Positions 35,738 to 45,372 of a DNA stretch of 64,000 nucleotides are shown in pieces. The notes below the pieces were generated by a model. That model was not told where the DNA came from. It saw only the letters and a list, made by a program, of their open reading frames with translations, and did no database searches. The translations under genes and the position numbers were made by a program. This stretch comes from Rudaea cellulosilytica DSM 22992. Its GTDB lineage: Bacteria; Pseudomonadota; Gammaproteobacteria; Xanthomonadales; Rhodanobacteraceae. The stretch is from NCBI RefSeq assembly GCF_000378125.1, contig NZ_KB899241.1, forward strand, positions 1,649,652 through 1,713,651. The letters are read 5' to 3'. Positions within the stretch are counted from its first letter, which is position 1. Each line of letters starts with the position of its first letter.

Positions 35738-35947
35738 AACCTATCTCAAAACTACTGCGCTCGACATTTCGCGTGCCGGCGGTGCTCGGACTGCGGAGGC
35801 AGGAGGCCGAAGCGAACAGCGAAGCTGGCCCGCAGGGCATGTCGCAGGAGCGGCATGTAATCCTCATTTACTATTTGTAAACTCCGGTTCCTGCGCTCCG
35901 GCGACGCACGAACTGTCATCGCTCGCTACGTTTTGAGATAGGTTCTA
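35735..35947. repeat. Dispersed inverted-repeat element, copy B (213 bp)
   Basis: Ends TAGAACCTATCTCAAAAC (35735-35752) and GTTTTGAGATAGGTTCTA (35930-35947) are perfect 18-bp inverted repeats. The inside is the reverse-strand form of copy A, and the inner hairpin reads TTTAC...GTAAA instead of TGTAC...GTACA, a compensated change. The left end contains the stop codon of the PhnA-like gene. Confidence 0.8.
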
Positions 35948-36011
35948 ACCGTTGCCCGGGACGACATCGCCACCAATTGCGATTGAACGGTCGTAGTCCC
36001 ACAATCGATGC

Positions 36012-37289
36012 ATGACGACAGGGCGGCGTGCGTTGGGGTTTTGGTCGGCGACTGCACTTGTCGTCGGCAACATGATCGGCTCGGGCGTGTTCCTGCTGCC
36101 CGCTTCGCTGGCGCCCTACGGGCAGGCCAGTCTCTACGGTTGGGCCCTGTCGGCGTCGGGTGCATTGCTGCTTGCCGGCGTGTTTGCCTATCTCTCGCGG
36201 CGCCACCCTGTTGCCGGTGGTCCGTATGCCTACGCGCGCATCGCGTTCGGCGATTTGACCGGCTTCATCATGGCCTGGAGCTACTGGATCTCGGTCTGGT
36301 GCGCGGTCGCTGCGATCGCGGTCGCGTTCGCCGGCAGCGTCGCGGCGATCTTCCCCGCGCTTGCCACACCCGCAAATGAAGCGGCGTGTGCGCTGATCGT
36401 GTTGTGGCTCGGCACGGCGTTCAACATCGCCGGCGTGCGCACGGCGGGCATCGCCCAGCTCGTCATCACGATCCTGAAACTGCTGCCGCTGTTCGTCATC
36501 ATCGCGGTTGGCGCAAGCAAGCTCGATGCGCAGTCGTTCACGCCGTTCAATCCGAGCGGACAAGGCTGGCTGTCGGTGACGACGGTGACCGCGGCGCTCG
36601 CGCTGTGGGCCCTGCAGGGCATGGAGTGCGCGACGATTCCGGCCGAGCATGTCGATGATGCCGAGAAGACCATTCCGCGTGCGACCCTGCTCGGCGTCGC
36701 GCTCGCCGCGGCGGTGACGATCGCGGCTTGCACCGTAGTGCTCGGCCTCGTGCCATTGGATCGGCTGGCCACGTCGACCGCGCCGTTCGCCGACGCGGCG
36801 TCGCGCTTGTGGGGGCAGGGCGCAGGTACGGCGATGGCGGTGGCGATGGCCGTGTCCTGTCTCGGCGCACTCAACGGCTGGATCCTCGTTCAAGGCCAGG
36901 TGCCGTATGCGGCGGCCTGCGACGGATTGTTCCCGGCGTATTTCGCCCGCGTCGATGCGAACGGTACGCCGCGTATCGGCCTCGTCGTCGGCAGCGTGCT
37001 GGCGACCTTGCTCGTGCTCGCGAACTTCGCGGGTTCGCTGGTCGCGGTGTTCACCGCGTCGATCCTGCTCGCGACGGCCGCGGCATTGTTGCCGTACGCG
37101 TTCAGCGCGGCGGCGATGCTTCGCCTCGAGTCGCGCCTGGATCGCCCGTCTGGATGGCGCCTCGGCGTCGCCGCGCTGGCGTTCGTCTACGGGCTATGGG
37201 CGCTGGTCGGCACCGGGGCCGAGGCCTTGATCTGGGGTGCGGGGTTGCTGCTCGCGGGCATGCCGTTCCACTTTCTGCCCCGCCGTTGA
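36012..37289 (+). CDS. APC-family amino acid permease
   Basis: A 425-residue transporter with about 12 hydrophobic segments. The N-terminal APC signature VVGNMIGSGVFLLPASL (~residues 17-33) and GGPYAYARIAFG (~69-80) with its substrate-binding region place it in the amino acid/polyamine/organocation family. WALQGMECATIPAEHVDDAEKTIPRA (~199-224) is similar to arginine/agmatine antiporters. It moves an amino acid or amine across the inner membrane; the substrate cannot be told. It is preceded by element B and begins about 64 bp after it. Confidence 0.85.
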   Translation: MTTGRRALGFWSATALVVGNMIGSGVFLLPASLAPYGQASLYGWALSASGALLLAGVFAYLSRRHPVAGGPYAYARIAFGDLTGFIMAWSYWISVWCAVAAIAVAFAGSVAAIFPALATPANEAACALIVLWLGTAFNIAGVRTAGIAQLVITILKLLPLFVIIAVGASKLDAQSFTPFNPSGQGWLSVTTVTAALALWALQGMECATIPAEHVDDAEKTIPRATLLGVALAAAVTIAACTVVLGLVPLDRLATSTAPFADAASRLWGQGAGTAMAVAMAVSCLGALNGWILVQGQVPYAAACDGLFPAYFARVDANGTPRIGLVVGSVLATLLVLANFAGSLVAVFTASILLATAAALLPYAFSAAAMLRLESRLDRPSGWRLGVAALAFVYGLWALVGTGAEALIWGAGLLLAGMPFHFLPRR

Positions 37290-37310
37290 GGGCACTTCGA
37301 AAAACCGTAT

Positions 37311-37335
37311 CGCGCAACATCGAGCGCAGTAGGTT
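37311..37335. repeat. Short remnant of the dispersed inverted-repeat element
   Basis: CGCGCAACATCGAGCGCAGT followed by AGGTT matches the right-hand part of copy A (28462-28487) with one mismatch. No left end was found, so this appears to be a decayed or truncated copy just after the permease gene. A 13-bp match CTACTGCGCTCGA at 26021-26033 may be another scrap. Confidence 0.45.
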
Positions 37336-37442
37336 CTTCGGGGTACCTTGATAGTTTACGCCGAGGCTGGCGTGTTCAAAAGACTATCGCCGGCAAAGCA
37401 TCTGCGTCAGGATACGCGCCTTCCCGCGCCCACGGCCAACTC

Positions 37443-38882
37443 ATGTCTTCGACGATGCAGAAGCCGAATCACGCCCTGACCCAAGGTGCGATCGGCAAGA
37501 CGCTGTTCCTTTTTACTCTGCCGATCCTCGCCGGCAACGTGTTGCAGTCGCTCAACGGTTCGGTCAATGCGATCTGGATCGGCCACGGCCTCGGCGAAGC
37601 CGCGCTCGCGGCCGCGTCGAACGCGAACACGATCCTGTTCTTCCTGATCGGTGCGGTATTCGGCGTCGGTATGGCGGCGACGATCCTCGTCGGCCAAAGC
37701 ATCGGCGCGAACAACCTCGATCAAGCCAAGCGCGCGATCGGCACGAGCCTCGTGTTTTTCATTGTTCTGTCGGTCGTCATCGCCGCGATCGGGCTCGCTC
37801 TGGCCGAACCGCTGATGGCATGGATGCACATGCCGGCGGACGCCAAGCCGCTCGCGGTCGCCTATTTGCGCGTCATCTTTCTCGCGATCCCGTTCATCTA
37901 CGTCATGGCCTTCGTCAGCATGAGCCTGCGCGGCGCGGGCGATGCGCGCACGCCGTTCGTGTTCCTCGTCGTCAACGTCGTGCTCGACATCGCGCTCAAT
38001 CCGCTGCTCATCTTCGGCTGGGGGCCGGTGCCGCGCATGGGCATCGCCGGTTCGGCGACGGCGACGTTGATCGCGACCGTGCTTACGCTCATGGGCTTGG
38101 TCACCTACCTGTATCGCAGCAAGCACTTTCTGCGTATCAAGCGCGAAGAACTGCACTATCTGCGCATCGACCCGGTGATTCTGAAATCGCTCGTCGCCAA
38201 AGGCGTGCCGATGGGCTTGCAGATGATCGTGATGTCGACCTCGATGATCGCGATGATCTCGTTGGTCAACAGCTTCGGTGCGCACACGACGGCCGCCTAC
38301 GGCGCCTGTTTCCAGTTGTGGAATTACATACAAATGCCTTCGCTCGCCGTCGGCATGGCGGCATCGAGCATGGCCGCGCAGAACGTCGGCGCCGGCCTGT
38401 GGGACCGCGTCGACAGGGTCGCGCTGACCGGACTTGGCTTCAACGTCCTGCTTACCGGTTGCCTCGTGTCGGTCGTCTATCTGTTCAACCACGGGGCGCT
38501 CGGCCTGTTCCTGCCGGCCGACGGTGGGTCGATCGAGATTGCCCAGCACATCAACCGCATCGTGATCTGGTCGTTCATCCTGTTCGGCATCTCGTTCGTG
38601 TTCGCTGGCGTCGTGCGCTCGACCGGCGCGGTGATTCCGCCGCTGCTCATCCTCCTCATCGCGCTCTGGATCGTGCGCATCCCGTTTGCCTATGGCTTCG
38701 TCGGCGCGTGGGGCGCGGACGCGATCTGGTGGAGCTTTCCGCTCGGCTCGCTGGTTTCCGCAGCGTTGTCGGCGCTGTACTACCGTTATGGCGGCTGGCG
38801 CAAGGCGCGCATGCTCGTGCCCGCGGCCGCGGTCAGTGTTGGCAGCGTGGACAGTAGAACGTCGAGCGCTGACCCAGCGTGA
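37443..38882 (+). CDS. MATE-family multidrug/metabolite efflux protein
   Basis: A 479-residue protein with about 12 transmembrane helices and the two-fold MATE pattern. First-half features include [19 protein letters not shown] (~residues 21-39) and [18 protein letters not shown] (~74-91); the second half has [20 protein letters not shown]. Members export cations, drugs or metabolites by Na+ or H+ antiport. The last 50 bases overlap the 3' end of the convergent mutM gene. Confidence 0.85.
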   Translation: MSSTMQKPNHALTQGAIGKTLFLFTLPILAGNVLQSLNGSVNAIWIGHGLGEAALAAASNANTILFFLIGAVFGVGMAATILVGQSIGANNLDQAKRAIGTSLVFFIVLSVVIAAIGLALAEPLMAWMHMPADAKPLAVAYLRVIFLAIPFIYVMAFVSMSLRGAGDARTPFVFLVVNVVLDIALNPLLIFGWGPVPRMGIAGSATATLIATVLTLMGLVTYLYRSKHFLRIKREELHYLRIDPVILKSLVAKGVPMGLQMIVMSTSMIAMISLVNSFGAHTTAAYGACFQLWNYIQMPSLAVGMAASSMAAQNVGAGLWDRVDRVALTGLGFNVLLTGCLVSVVYLFNHGALGLFLPADGGSIEIAQHINRIVIWSFILFGISFVFAGVVRSTGAVIPPLLILLIALWIVRIPFAYGFVGAWGADAIWWSFPLGSLVSAALSALYYRYGGWRKARMLVPAAAVSVGSVDSRTSSADPA

Positions 38883-39645
38883 CCGCACGGATCGTCGCGC
38901 CGCAGACCTTGCACGGTTCGCCCGCGCGGCCATAGACGAACAGCTCCTGCTCGAAATAGCCCGGCGTGCCGTCGGGCGAGATGAAATCGCGCAGTGTTGT
39001 CCCTCCGCGCGTGATCGCGTAGTCGAGGATGCGCTTCACTTCGTCGGCGAGGCGTTCGTAACGCGCGAGCGACACCGAGCCCGCCGCGCGGTTCGGGTGG
39101 ATACCGGCAGCGAACAGCGCCTCGGCCGCGTAGATGTTGCCGACGCCGACGACGATCTTCTGGTCCATCAGGAAGATCTTCACCGCAGCCGCGCGACCGC
39201 GCGATTTCCTCCACAAATACGCGCCGTCGAAGTCCTCGGCCAGCGGTTCGGGGCCGAGACCGGCAAGCAACTCGTGTGTCGTGCCTGGCGCCTGCCAGAG
39301 CTGCGAGCCGAAGCGGCGCGGATCGGTGTAGCGCAGGATGCGCCCCGAATCGAGGCGCCAATCGACATGGTCGTGCGCGCCGGGCGCGACATCGCCCGCG
39401 AGTACGCGCAGCGAGCCCGACATGCCCAGATGCAGCAGCGCGCTACCGGCCTGGGTATGCACGAGCAGGTATTTCGCGCGCCTTTCGACCGCCTCGACGC
39501 GCTGGCCCGGCAGCCTGTCGCGCAGCGCCTTCGGGATCGGCCAGCGCAACCGTAGTTGGCGCACGACCACCTGGTCGATGCGCCGTCCGATCAGGTGCGG
39601 CGCGATGCCGCGGCGCGTGGTTTCAACTTCGGGTAATTCGGGCAT
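38833..39645 (-). CDS. mutM: Formamidopyrimidine-DNA glycosylase
   Basis: A 270-residue bifunctional DNA glycosylase/AP lyase that removes 8-oxoguanine and ring-opened purines. The N-terminus [14 protein letters not shown] carries the catalytic Pro and Glu. Lys in [18 protein letters not shown] (~60-77), the DNA-binding H2TH region with [19 protein letters not shown] (~170-188), and a C-terminal zinc finger ([10 protein letters not shown] and CPRCQH) complete the family pattern. Length is normal. Its end overlaps the MATE gene tail to tail. Confidence 0.95.
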   Translation of the reverse strand: MPELPEVETTRRGIAPHLIGRRIDQVVVRQLRLRWPIPKALRDRLPGQRVEAVERRAKYLLVHTQAGSALLHLGMSGSLRVLAGDVAPGAHDHVDWRLDSGRILRYTDPRRFGSQLWQAPGTTHELLAGLGPEPLAEDFDGAYLWRKSRGRAAAVKIFLMDQKIVVGVGNIYAAEALFAAGIHPNRAAGSVSLARYERLADEVKRILDYAITRGGTTLRDFISPDGTPGYFEQELFVYGRAGEPCKVCGATIRAVTLGQRSTFYCPRCQH

Positions 39646-39782
39646 GGCTTATTGTCCCATTCAGCTAGAGCGCGACCAAGGGGCCGAACGGGCGTATGAA
39701 CCGCACCAGTTTCACTGGCGCGGGTTCCGCGGCTGACGTATGATGGCTTGCTATACCCGGGGTAGGGCTTAACGAGACGCAT

Positions 39783-40988
39783 ATGTTTGATACTGTTCTG
39801 GATTTTCTCAACGGCGGTCTGCTGCAAGCGGGCTGGCTGTTCAAGGTGATCTATTTCCTCATCGTCACTCAGCTGACGATCTTCGCGGTGACCTTGTACC
39901 TGCATCGCAGCGCCTGCCACCGCGGCGTCGATTTCCATCCGATCGTGGCGCATATGCTGCGCTTCTGGTCGTGGGTGTCGACCGGCATGGTCACGCGCGA
40001 ATGGGTCGCGGTGCATCGCAAGCACCACGCCAAGTGCGAGACCGAGGAAGATCCGCATAGCCCGAAGTTCTTCGGCATCAACACGGTGCTGTGGCAGGGC
40101 GTCGATCTCTACCGCGTCGCTTCGGTCAATCAGGATACGCTGGAGAAGTACGGCAAGGGCTGCCCGGACGACTGGATCGAGCGCCATCTCTACTCTGCCC
40201 ACCCGTACTGGGGACCGACGCTGACCTTCGTCGTCAACATCCTGCTGTTCGGGATCTGGGGCGTCGCGATCTCGGCGCTGCAGATGGTCTGGATTCCGTT
40301 CTGGGCCGCGGGCGTGGTCAACGGTGTCGGTCATTGGTGGGGCTATCGCAACTTCGAGACCGCGGACATGGCGACCAACCTGTCGCCGTGGGGCCTGTGG
40401 ATCGGCGGCGAAGAATTGCACAACAACCATCACGCTTTCCCGAGCTCGGCGAAGTTCGCCCTGCGCAAGTTCGAGGTCGACATCGGCTGGGGCATCATCT
40501 GCGCGTTGCGCGCGGTCGGCCTCGCCAAGGTGCTGCGCGTCGCACCGACGCTCGACGTGCGTCCGAACATGCAGCTGCCGGACGCGGAGACGATCAAGGC
40601 GCTGGTCTCGCACAAGTTCGAAGTGATGAGCGACTACTTCCGCGGCGTGATCGTGCCGACCCTGCGCGAGGACGCCGCCCAAGCCGGCGCCAACCTCAAG
40701 GCGGTGCCGCGCGCGCTGCGCCGCGCGCTCGGCAATGGCGGACGCTGGCTCGACGAGCACTCGCGGCAGAAGATGCAGGCGCTGGTCGAGAACCGTCCGA
40801 CCCTGCGCACCGTTTGCGACTTCCGTGCACGCCTGGCTACCGTACTCGAGCGCAACAGTGGTGGCGCCGAAGCGATGAAGGCGGCACTGATCGAATGGTG
40901 TCGCGAGGCGGAAGCCTCGGGCATCGCCGCCCTCGCGGCCTTTGCCGCGCGCCTGCGCGGCTACGCGCTCGCGCCGGTGCGCGCGTAG
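39783..40988 (+). CDS. Fatty acid desaturase (acyl-CoA delta-9 type)
   Basis: A 401-residue membrane di-iron desaturase. Three histidine boxes are present: HRSACH (residues 41-46), HRKHH (~78-82) and HNNHHAFP (~219-226). Hydrophobic segments flank them (FKVIYFLIVTQLTIFAVTLY and others). It introduces a double bond into a saturated acyl chain and so sets membrane fluidity. The C-terminal ~120 residues beyond the last box are longer than in minimal relatives and look helical. A strong terminator follows. Confidence 0.9.
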   Translation: MFDTVLDFLNGGLLQAGWLFKVIYFLIVTQLTIFAVTLYLHRSACHRGVDFHPIVAHMLRFWSWVSTGMVTREWVAVHRKHHAKCETEEDPHSPKFFGINTVLWQGVDLYRVASVNQDTLEKYGKGCPDDWIERHLYSAHPYWGPTLTFVVNILLFGIWGVAISALQMVWIPFWAAGVVNGVGHWWGYRNFETADMATNLSPWGLWIGGEELHNNHHAFPSSAKFALRKFEVDIGWGIICALRAVGLAKVLRVAPTLDVRPNMQLPDAETIKALVSHKFEVMSDYFRGVIVPTLREDAAQAGANLKAVPRALRRALGNGGRWLDEHSRQKMQALVENRPTLRTVCDFRARLATVLERNSGGAEAMKAALIEWCREAEASGIAALAAFAARLRGYALAPVRA

Positions 40989-41021
40989 CGGACTGCGCAT
41001 CGCGCAGTCCTGAAGCAAGTA

Positions 41022-41052
41022 AAAGCCGCGGCTTTCGGCGCCGCGGCTTTTT
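41022..41052 (+). terminator. Rho-independent terminator after the desaturase gene
   Basis: An 11-bp stem (AAAGCCGCGGC / GCCGCGGCTTT) with a 7-base loop ends in a run of T. It lies 34 bp after the desaturase stop. Part of it can also act on the minus strand. Confidence 0.85.
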
Positions 41053-41064
41053 CGTCCTCAAGCT

Positions 41065-41664
41065 AGAGCTTCCACTCGTCCTGCGGACGAGCGGGTGACT
41101 TTTCTTGACTTCGGGCATCCTGCCCTCCGCCGCTTTGCGGCCAGCTCCGCTGTTCGCGCCGCTCCTGCGGCGCAGTGCTCGTGCAAAGAAAAGTCACCAA
41201 AAGAAACACGCCCCAGAACATTGCGCCCGGCGCGCATCCTGCGCACCGGGTCCGCGTCAGTGGCCGGGTTCCGCTAATTGCACGTCCCTGTGCAATAGCG
41301 GAATGCGCGCGCTCCACGCGCGCACCCCTACGGGGCCTGATCGTCCGCTGCCGCCGCAATGTGATGGGGACCCGGAAGAGCCAAGAGCAGCGCGCATCCT
41401 GCGCGCCAGGCTCTGGCACTTGATCTGGTTTTTGATCTTCGGGCCCCCGTTTGCCGCGGCGAGGGCAGGACGGAAATGTCCATGAGGATCGCGCGCACGA
41501 TGCGCGCGAGTTCGTTGCTTGGACAGGGACGTTCAATCAACGAACCCCGGCCTGTCCTCGCGCACTGCCGCAGGCAGCGCGGCATCCGGGGCGCATTCTC
41601 TTTGGTTATCTTTCTCTTGTGCGAGCAAGAGAAAGTAACCCGCGCGCCGGACGCGCGCGGAAAG
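41065..41664. repeat. Long dispersed intergenic repeat, copy 1 (~600 bp)
   Basis: This block is homologous over nearly all its length to 61928-62486. Both start AGAGCTTCCACTCGTCCTGC and end near GGACGCGCGCGGAAAG, and both carry a hairpin of the form GGTTA(C)TTTTCTT-loop-AAGAAAAGTAACC near the right end (41604-41640 here). The left hairpin of copy 1 is interrupted by about 70 bases between its arms. Frames across it are shared in both copies but lack any protein signature, so I treat it as non-coding. It lies between two convergent genes. From 41665 to 41807 I see nothing further. Confidence 0.75.
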
Positions 41665-41807
41665 CGAACGGATGCGACGACAAAAATCAAAGGCCAGAGC
41701 AAGACGGCCAAGCTTTGGTTACCGAAAGCGCCGCGTTCGCAAACTGCGCAGCGGGATGCCGAAACTCACATCCGCGCGACGAATCAAGGACGAACAGAAA
41801 AACAACT

Positions 41808-43445
41808 TCACAAATTCTGATAGTTCGGCCCCGATCCACCCTCCGGCGTCACCCAGGTGATGATCTGATACGGATCCTTGATGTCGCAGGTCTTGCAGTG
41901 CACGCAGTTGGCGGCATTGATCTGCAGGCGCTTGCCGGCTTGCGTCGATTCGTCGGCGACGATTTCGTAAACACCGGCGGGACAGAAGCGCGTACAGGGG
42001 TTCTGGTATTCGCTCGCGCATTTGGTCACGCAGACGTCGGTGTCGGCGACATGCAGGTGCACGGGTTGGTCCTCGTCGTGTTCGGTCGCGGCGAAGTAGA
42101 CCGAGGCGAGCCGGTCGCGCGGGGCGAGCGTGCGCTCGATGTAGCCGAGGCGCTTCTGGTCTTCGGCGACAGTCTCACTGGGCGCGACTTTTTTTAGCGA
42201 CGACCAGTCGGCGTGATTCTTCAAGGTCCATGGCGACAGGCCCAGCGTGAGCGTTTCCCAACCCGCGTTGGCGAGGCCGAGCCACAGCCCCTTGTTGAAA
42301 CCGGGGCGGATATTGCGCACCTTCTTCAACTCGCTCATCACGGCCGAGCCGCGCAGCTTTGCGTCCCAGCCGGTCGGCGAATTCGCCGCGACGACGTGCT
42401 CGGCGGCGAGCATGCCCGAGCGGATCGCCTGGTGCGTGCCTTTGATCTTCGGCACGTTGAGCAGGCCGGCGGAATCGCCGATCAGCATCGCGCCGGGCAT
42501 CTCGACCTTCGGCAGCGACTGGTAGCCGCCTTCGACGATCGCGCGCGCGCCGGCCGAGACGAGGCTGCCGCCGTCGAGCAGCGGCTTGATGTGCGGATGG
42601 TTCTTGAGTTGCTGGAACGCCTCGAACGGCGATAGGAGCGCATCGGAATAGTCGAGGCCAGTGACGAAGCCGATCGCGATGCGGTCGTTGTCGAGGTGAT
42701 AGAGAAAACTGCCGCCATAGGTCGCGTTGTCCATCGGCCAGCCGACCGTGTGCATGACCTTGCCCGGCGTCGTGCGCCCCGCGGGCACCTGCCAGAGTTC
42801 CTTGATGCCGATGCCGTAGGTCTGCGGATCGCTGTCGGCATCGAGCTGGTACTTGGCGATCAATTGTTTCGACAGATGGCCGCGGCAGCCTTCGGCGAGA
42901 ATCGTGATTGGCGCAAGGATGTCGATGCCTTGCGTGTAGCCCGGCTTGTGCTTTCCGTCCTTGGCCACGCCCATGTCGCCGATGCGCACGCCGCACACGG
43001 CGCCCCCGTCGCCGAACAGCGGTTCGCTCGCGGCGAAACCTGGATAGATTTCGACGCCGAGTGCCTCTGCCTGCGGCGCGAGCCAGGCGCACAGCGCACC
43101 GAGCGAGACGATGAAGTTGCCGTGATTGTGCATCTGCGGTGGCGTGATCGGTGATTTGATCGCGCGCGCCTGATCGGGCAGAAACCAGAATTCGTCCTCG
43201 GTCACCGGCACGCAGATCGGCGGTGGATTCTTGCCCCACTCGGGTAGCAGCTCGTTGAGCGGCTGCGGCTCGATCACGGCGCCGGAAAGGATCTGCGCGC
43301 CGATCGTCGACGCCTTCTCGATCACGCAGACGCGGATGTCGGGCTTGAGCTGCTTGAGCCGGATCGCGAACGCGAGGCCGGCGGGTCCGGCGCCGACGGT
43401 GACGACGTCGTATTCCATCACATCGCGGGGAGTGGGCTCGCTCAT
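41808..43445 (-). CDS. etfD: Electron transfer flavoprotein-ubiquinone oxidoreductase
   Basis: A ~545-residue membrane-associated flavoprotein that passes electrons from ETF to ubiquinone during fatty and amino acid oxidation. The FAD site is VGAGPAGLAFAIRLKQL (~residues 16-32), with IGAQILSGAVIEPQPLNEL following and the quinone-binding/amphipathic region GWPMDNATYGGSFLYH near 240-255. The C-terminal 4Fe-4S ligands are CVTKCASEYQNPCTRFCPAG and NCVHCKTCDI (~485-535). The ATG at 43445 starts the conserved N-terminus. No etfAB genes are visible nearby. Confidence 0.93.
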   Translation of the reverse strand: MSEPTPRDVMEYDVVTVGAGPAGLAFAIRLKQLKPDIRVCVIEKASTIGAQILSGAVIEPQPLNELLPEWGKNPPPICVPVTEDEFWFLPDQARAIKSPITPPQMHNHGNFIVSLGALCAWLAPQAEALGVEIYPGFAASEPLFGDGGAVCGVRIGDMGVAKDGKHKPGYTQGIDILAPITILAEGCRGHLSKQLIAKYQLDADSDPQTYGIGIKELWQVPAGRTTPGKVMHTVGWPMDNATYGGSFLYHLDNDRIAIGFVTGLDYSDALLSPFEAFQQLKNHPHIKPLLDGGSLVSAGARAIVEGGYQSLPKVEMPGAMLIGDSAGLLNVPKIKGTHQAIRSGMLAAEHVVAANSPTGWDAKLRGSAVMSELKKVRNIRPGFNKGLWLGLANAGWETLTLGLSPWTLKNHADWSSLKKVAPSETVAEDQKRLGYIERTLAPRDRLASVYFAATEHDEDQPVHLHVADTDVCVTKCASEYQNPCTRFCPAGVYEIVADESTQAGKRLQINAANCVHCKTCDIKDPYQIITWVTPEGGSGPNYQNL

Positions 43446-43732
43446 GCTGGCAGGCTCATTGTTGGTTGCAAAACCGGGCATCCTGCCACGGCTTGCAAGA
43501 AAACGGTCGAGGCGAAGCCGCGCCACGTTTTCCGCGACCAGCGCTTCTGTGCTCGTCGCGTCGGCACGTCCCTGTGCCGATGTGGCAGCCTCTCGTCGGA
43601 GAATGCGTTATTCAGGTGCGATTGTGCGGTTTTGCCGCGTGCGCAGCAAATATTCGCCGTTTCGTTCCTGTTCGGTTTCGCTTCGCGAAATGCACGCTCT
43701 GATAACAAAAATTTGGTAATAATGCAGGGAAA
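43446..43732. other. Intergenic stretch without a supported gene
   Basis: This is the upstream region of etfD, bounded by element C on the right. Short frames exist on both strands, but none has a signal, motif or ribosome site that would make it a gene. A promoter for etfD must lie here; I cannot place it. Confidence 0.4.
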
Positions 43733-43874
43733 GGAACCTCTGATTGACCGTAGCGAGCGAAGAGAATTTGCGCGTCGTCGGAGCGGAGGAACGGGAGTGT
43801 ACGTAGAAGTACATGAGGATTCCGAGCACCGCCGGCCCGCAATTATCGAGCGCAGCAGGTCAATCAAAGGTTCC
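43733..43874. repeat. Dispersed inverted-repeat element, copy C (142 bp, internally shortened)
   Basis: Ends GGAACCTCTGATTGACC (43733-43749) and GGTCAATCAAAGGTTCC (43858-43874) are inverted repeats with one mismatch. The inner hairpin TGTAC...GTACA (43798-43813) is kept, but about 70 bases of the inside, including the CATGCCG hairpin, are missing compared with copy A. It lies 15 bp before the amidase start and therefore within its 5' leader. Confidence 0.8.
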
Positions 43875-43889
43875 AAAGGGGAGAACTGA

Positions 43890-45320
43890 ATGAATGTCGA
43901 ATTGAGTCCAGTCGCCACCGAATCGCTCGCGCCGCTGCCGCCGCCCGATGCGAAGCGGCTGCGCGGCGCGGAGCTGTGCCAGATCCTGCATTGGCTTGCC
44001 AGTGGGCGCATCAGCGCGCAGGCGCTCACGCAGACCTACCTCGACGCAATCGCAGCGCAGAATGCCAAATTGAATGCCTACGTCGCGCTCAATTCGCGCG
44101 CGCTCGACGAAGCGCGCGCCGGCGACGTGCGCCGCGCGAGCGGCAAGATCGGTCGCCTCGACGGCGTGCCGGTCGCGATCAAGGACAACTTCGACGTGGC
44201 TGGTTTGCCGACCGGTTGCGGCCTGCCGGGCGCGCATGCGCCGGCGACGGCAGACGCCCATGCGGTGGCGCGCCTGCGCGGTGCGGGTGCGGTGATCCTC
44301 GGCAAGACCCAGGTGCCCGAGGCTGCTCTCGCCGCGACCAGCAACAATCCGCACACCGGCGCCGCGCACAACCCGTTCCGCCACGGCTATCAGGCCGGCG
44401 GTTCCTCCGGCGGATGCGCGGCGGCCGTAGCTGCGGGACTTGCCGCGGTCGCGATCGGTTCGGACAGCCTCGGTTCGATCCGCATCCCGGCGAGCTATTG
44501 CGGCCTGTACGCGCTCAAGCCGACGAGCGGGGAAATATCCGTGCGCGGCATGGTTCCGGCCGCGCGTCGTCTCGATTCGGTTGGTTTGATGGCGCGCAGC
44601 GTGCACGACCTCGGCGTGCTGCTGCACGTGCTCGGCGGCCATGACCCGGGCGATCCGCGCTCGCGCCGTCGGCGCGTGGAACTTGCGCTGCCCGACTGGG
44701 AGCCTGGCAAGCTGCGCGTCGGCCTGCTCGGCGATCTCGGTGCGTTCGGCATCGAGCCGGGCGTCAAGTATGCGTTCGAGCGTGCGCTGATGGCGCTGAC
44801 CCACGAGCTCGAAAATCGCCGTGACGTCGGCTTTGGCGATTTCCCGCTGGCGCGCGCACGTCGCGCGGCGTTCTTCATGATCGAGGCCGAAATGCTGGTG
44901 ACGCATGCGCGGGCGTTCGCCGACACCGCGCATCCGGTATCGCCTGAGATGCGCAAGTGGCTCGACTACGCGCGCGGAAAATCCGCCGCCGATTACGTCG
45001 CCGCCGATCGCCTGCTCGATGACGCCGTCGTCGCCATGCGCAAGATGTTCGCCGAGGTCGACGTGCTGGTCACGCCGACCACGCCGCAGACCGCGTTCCC
45101 GCTCGAGGCGCCGTTGCCCGACAATTCCGGCGACTTCACCTGCATCGCGAACCTCGCCGGCTTGCCCGCGGTCACGATCCCGATGGGCATGACGCTCGAC
45201 GGCCTGCCCGCCGGCATGCAGTTCATCGGCCCGCCCGGTTCCGATCTGCGTCTGCTCGAACTCGCCGAGGTTTGTGCGGCCGCGCTTGACGCGGCTCCGG
45301 CTTACCCAGTTGGCGGATGA
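43890..45320 (+). CDS. Amidase-signature family hydrolase
   Basis: A 476-residue amidase. The catalytic Lys is in [14 protein letters not shown] (~residues 95-108), the cis-Ser in [16 protein letters not shown] (~170-185) and the nucleophile in [16 protein letters not shown] (~193-208). The usual form of the last motif is GSDTGGSIRIPA, so the T-G pair reads S-L here. The family splits a range of amides, from acetamide-type compounds to acyl-glutaminyl substrates, so the substrate is not known. GGGGAGA lies directly before the ATG, after element C. The protein has no signal peptide. Confidence 0.85.
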   Translation: MNVELSPVATESLAPLPPPDAKRLRGAELCQILHWLASGRISAQALTQTYLDAIAAQNAKLNAYVALNSRALDEARAGDVRRASGKIGRLDGVPVAIKDNFDVAGLPTGCGLPGAHAPATADAHAVARLRGAGAVILGKTQVPEAALAATSNNPHTGAAHNPFRHGYQAGGSSGGCAAAVAAGLAAVAIGSDSLGSIRIPASYCGLYALKPTSGEISVRGMVPAARRLDSVGLMARSVHDLGVLLHVLGGHDPGDPRSRRRRVELALPDWEPGKLRVGLLGDLGAFGIEPGVKYAFERALMALTHELENRRDVGFGDFPLARARRAAFFMIEAEMLVTHARAFADTAHPVSPEMRKWLDYARGKSAADYVAADRLLDDAVVAMRKMFAEVDVLVTPTTPQTAFPLEAPLPDNSGDFTCIANLAGLPAVTIPMGMTLDGLPAGMQFIGPPGSDLRLLELAEVCAAALDAAPAYPVGG

Positions 45321-45372
45321 GTCCATCGGGCAAAGTTTTCGATTGCTCGCACGCAGCGTCAGCCCATATCCG

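Noticed and set aside
40991-41009. Small hairpin GACTGCGCA...TGCGCAGTC type after the desaturase
   Set aside because: It has no T-run. The stronger stem at 41022-41052 is the better terminator.
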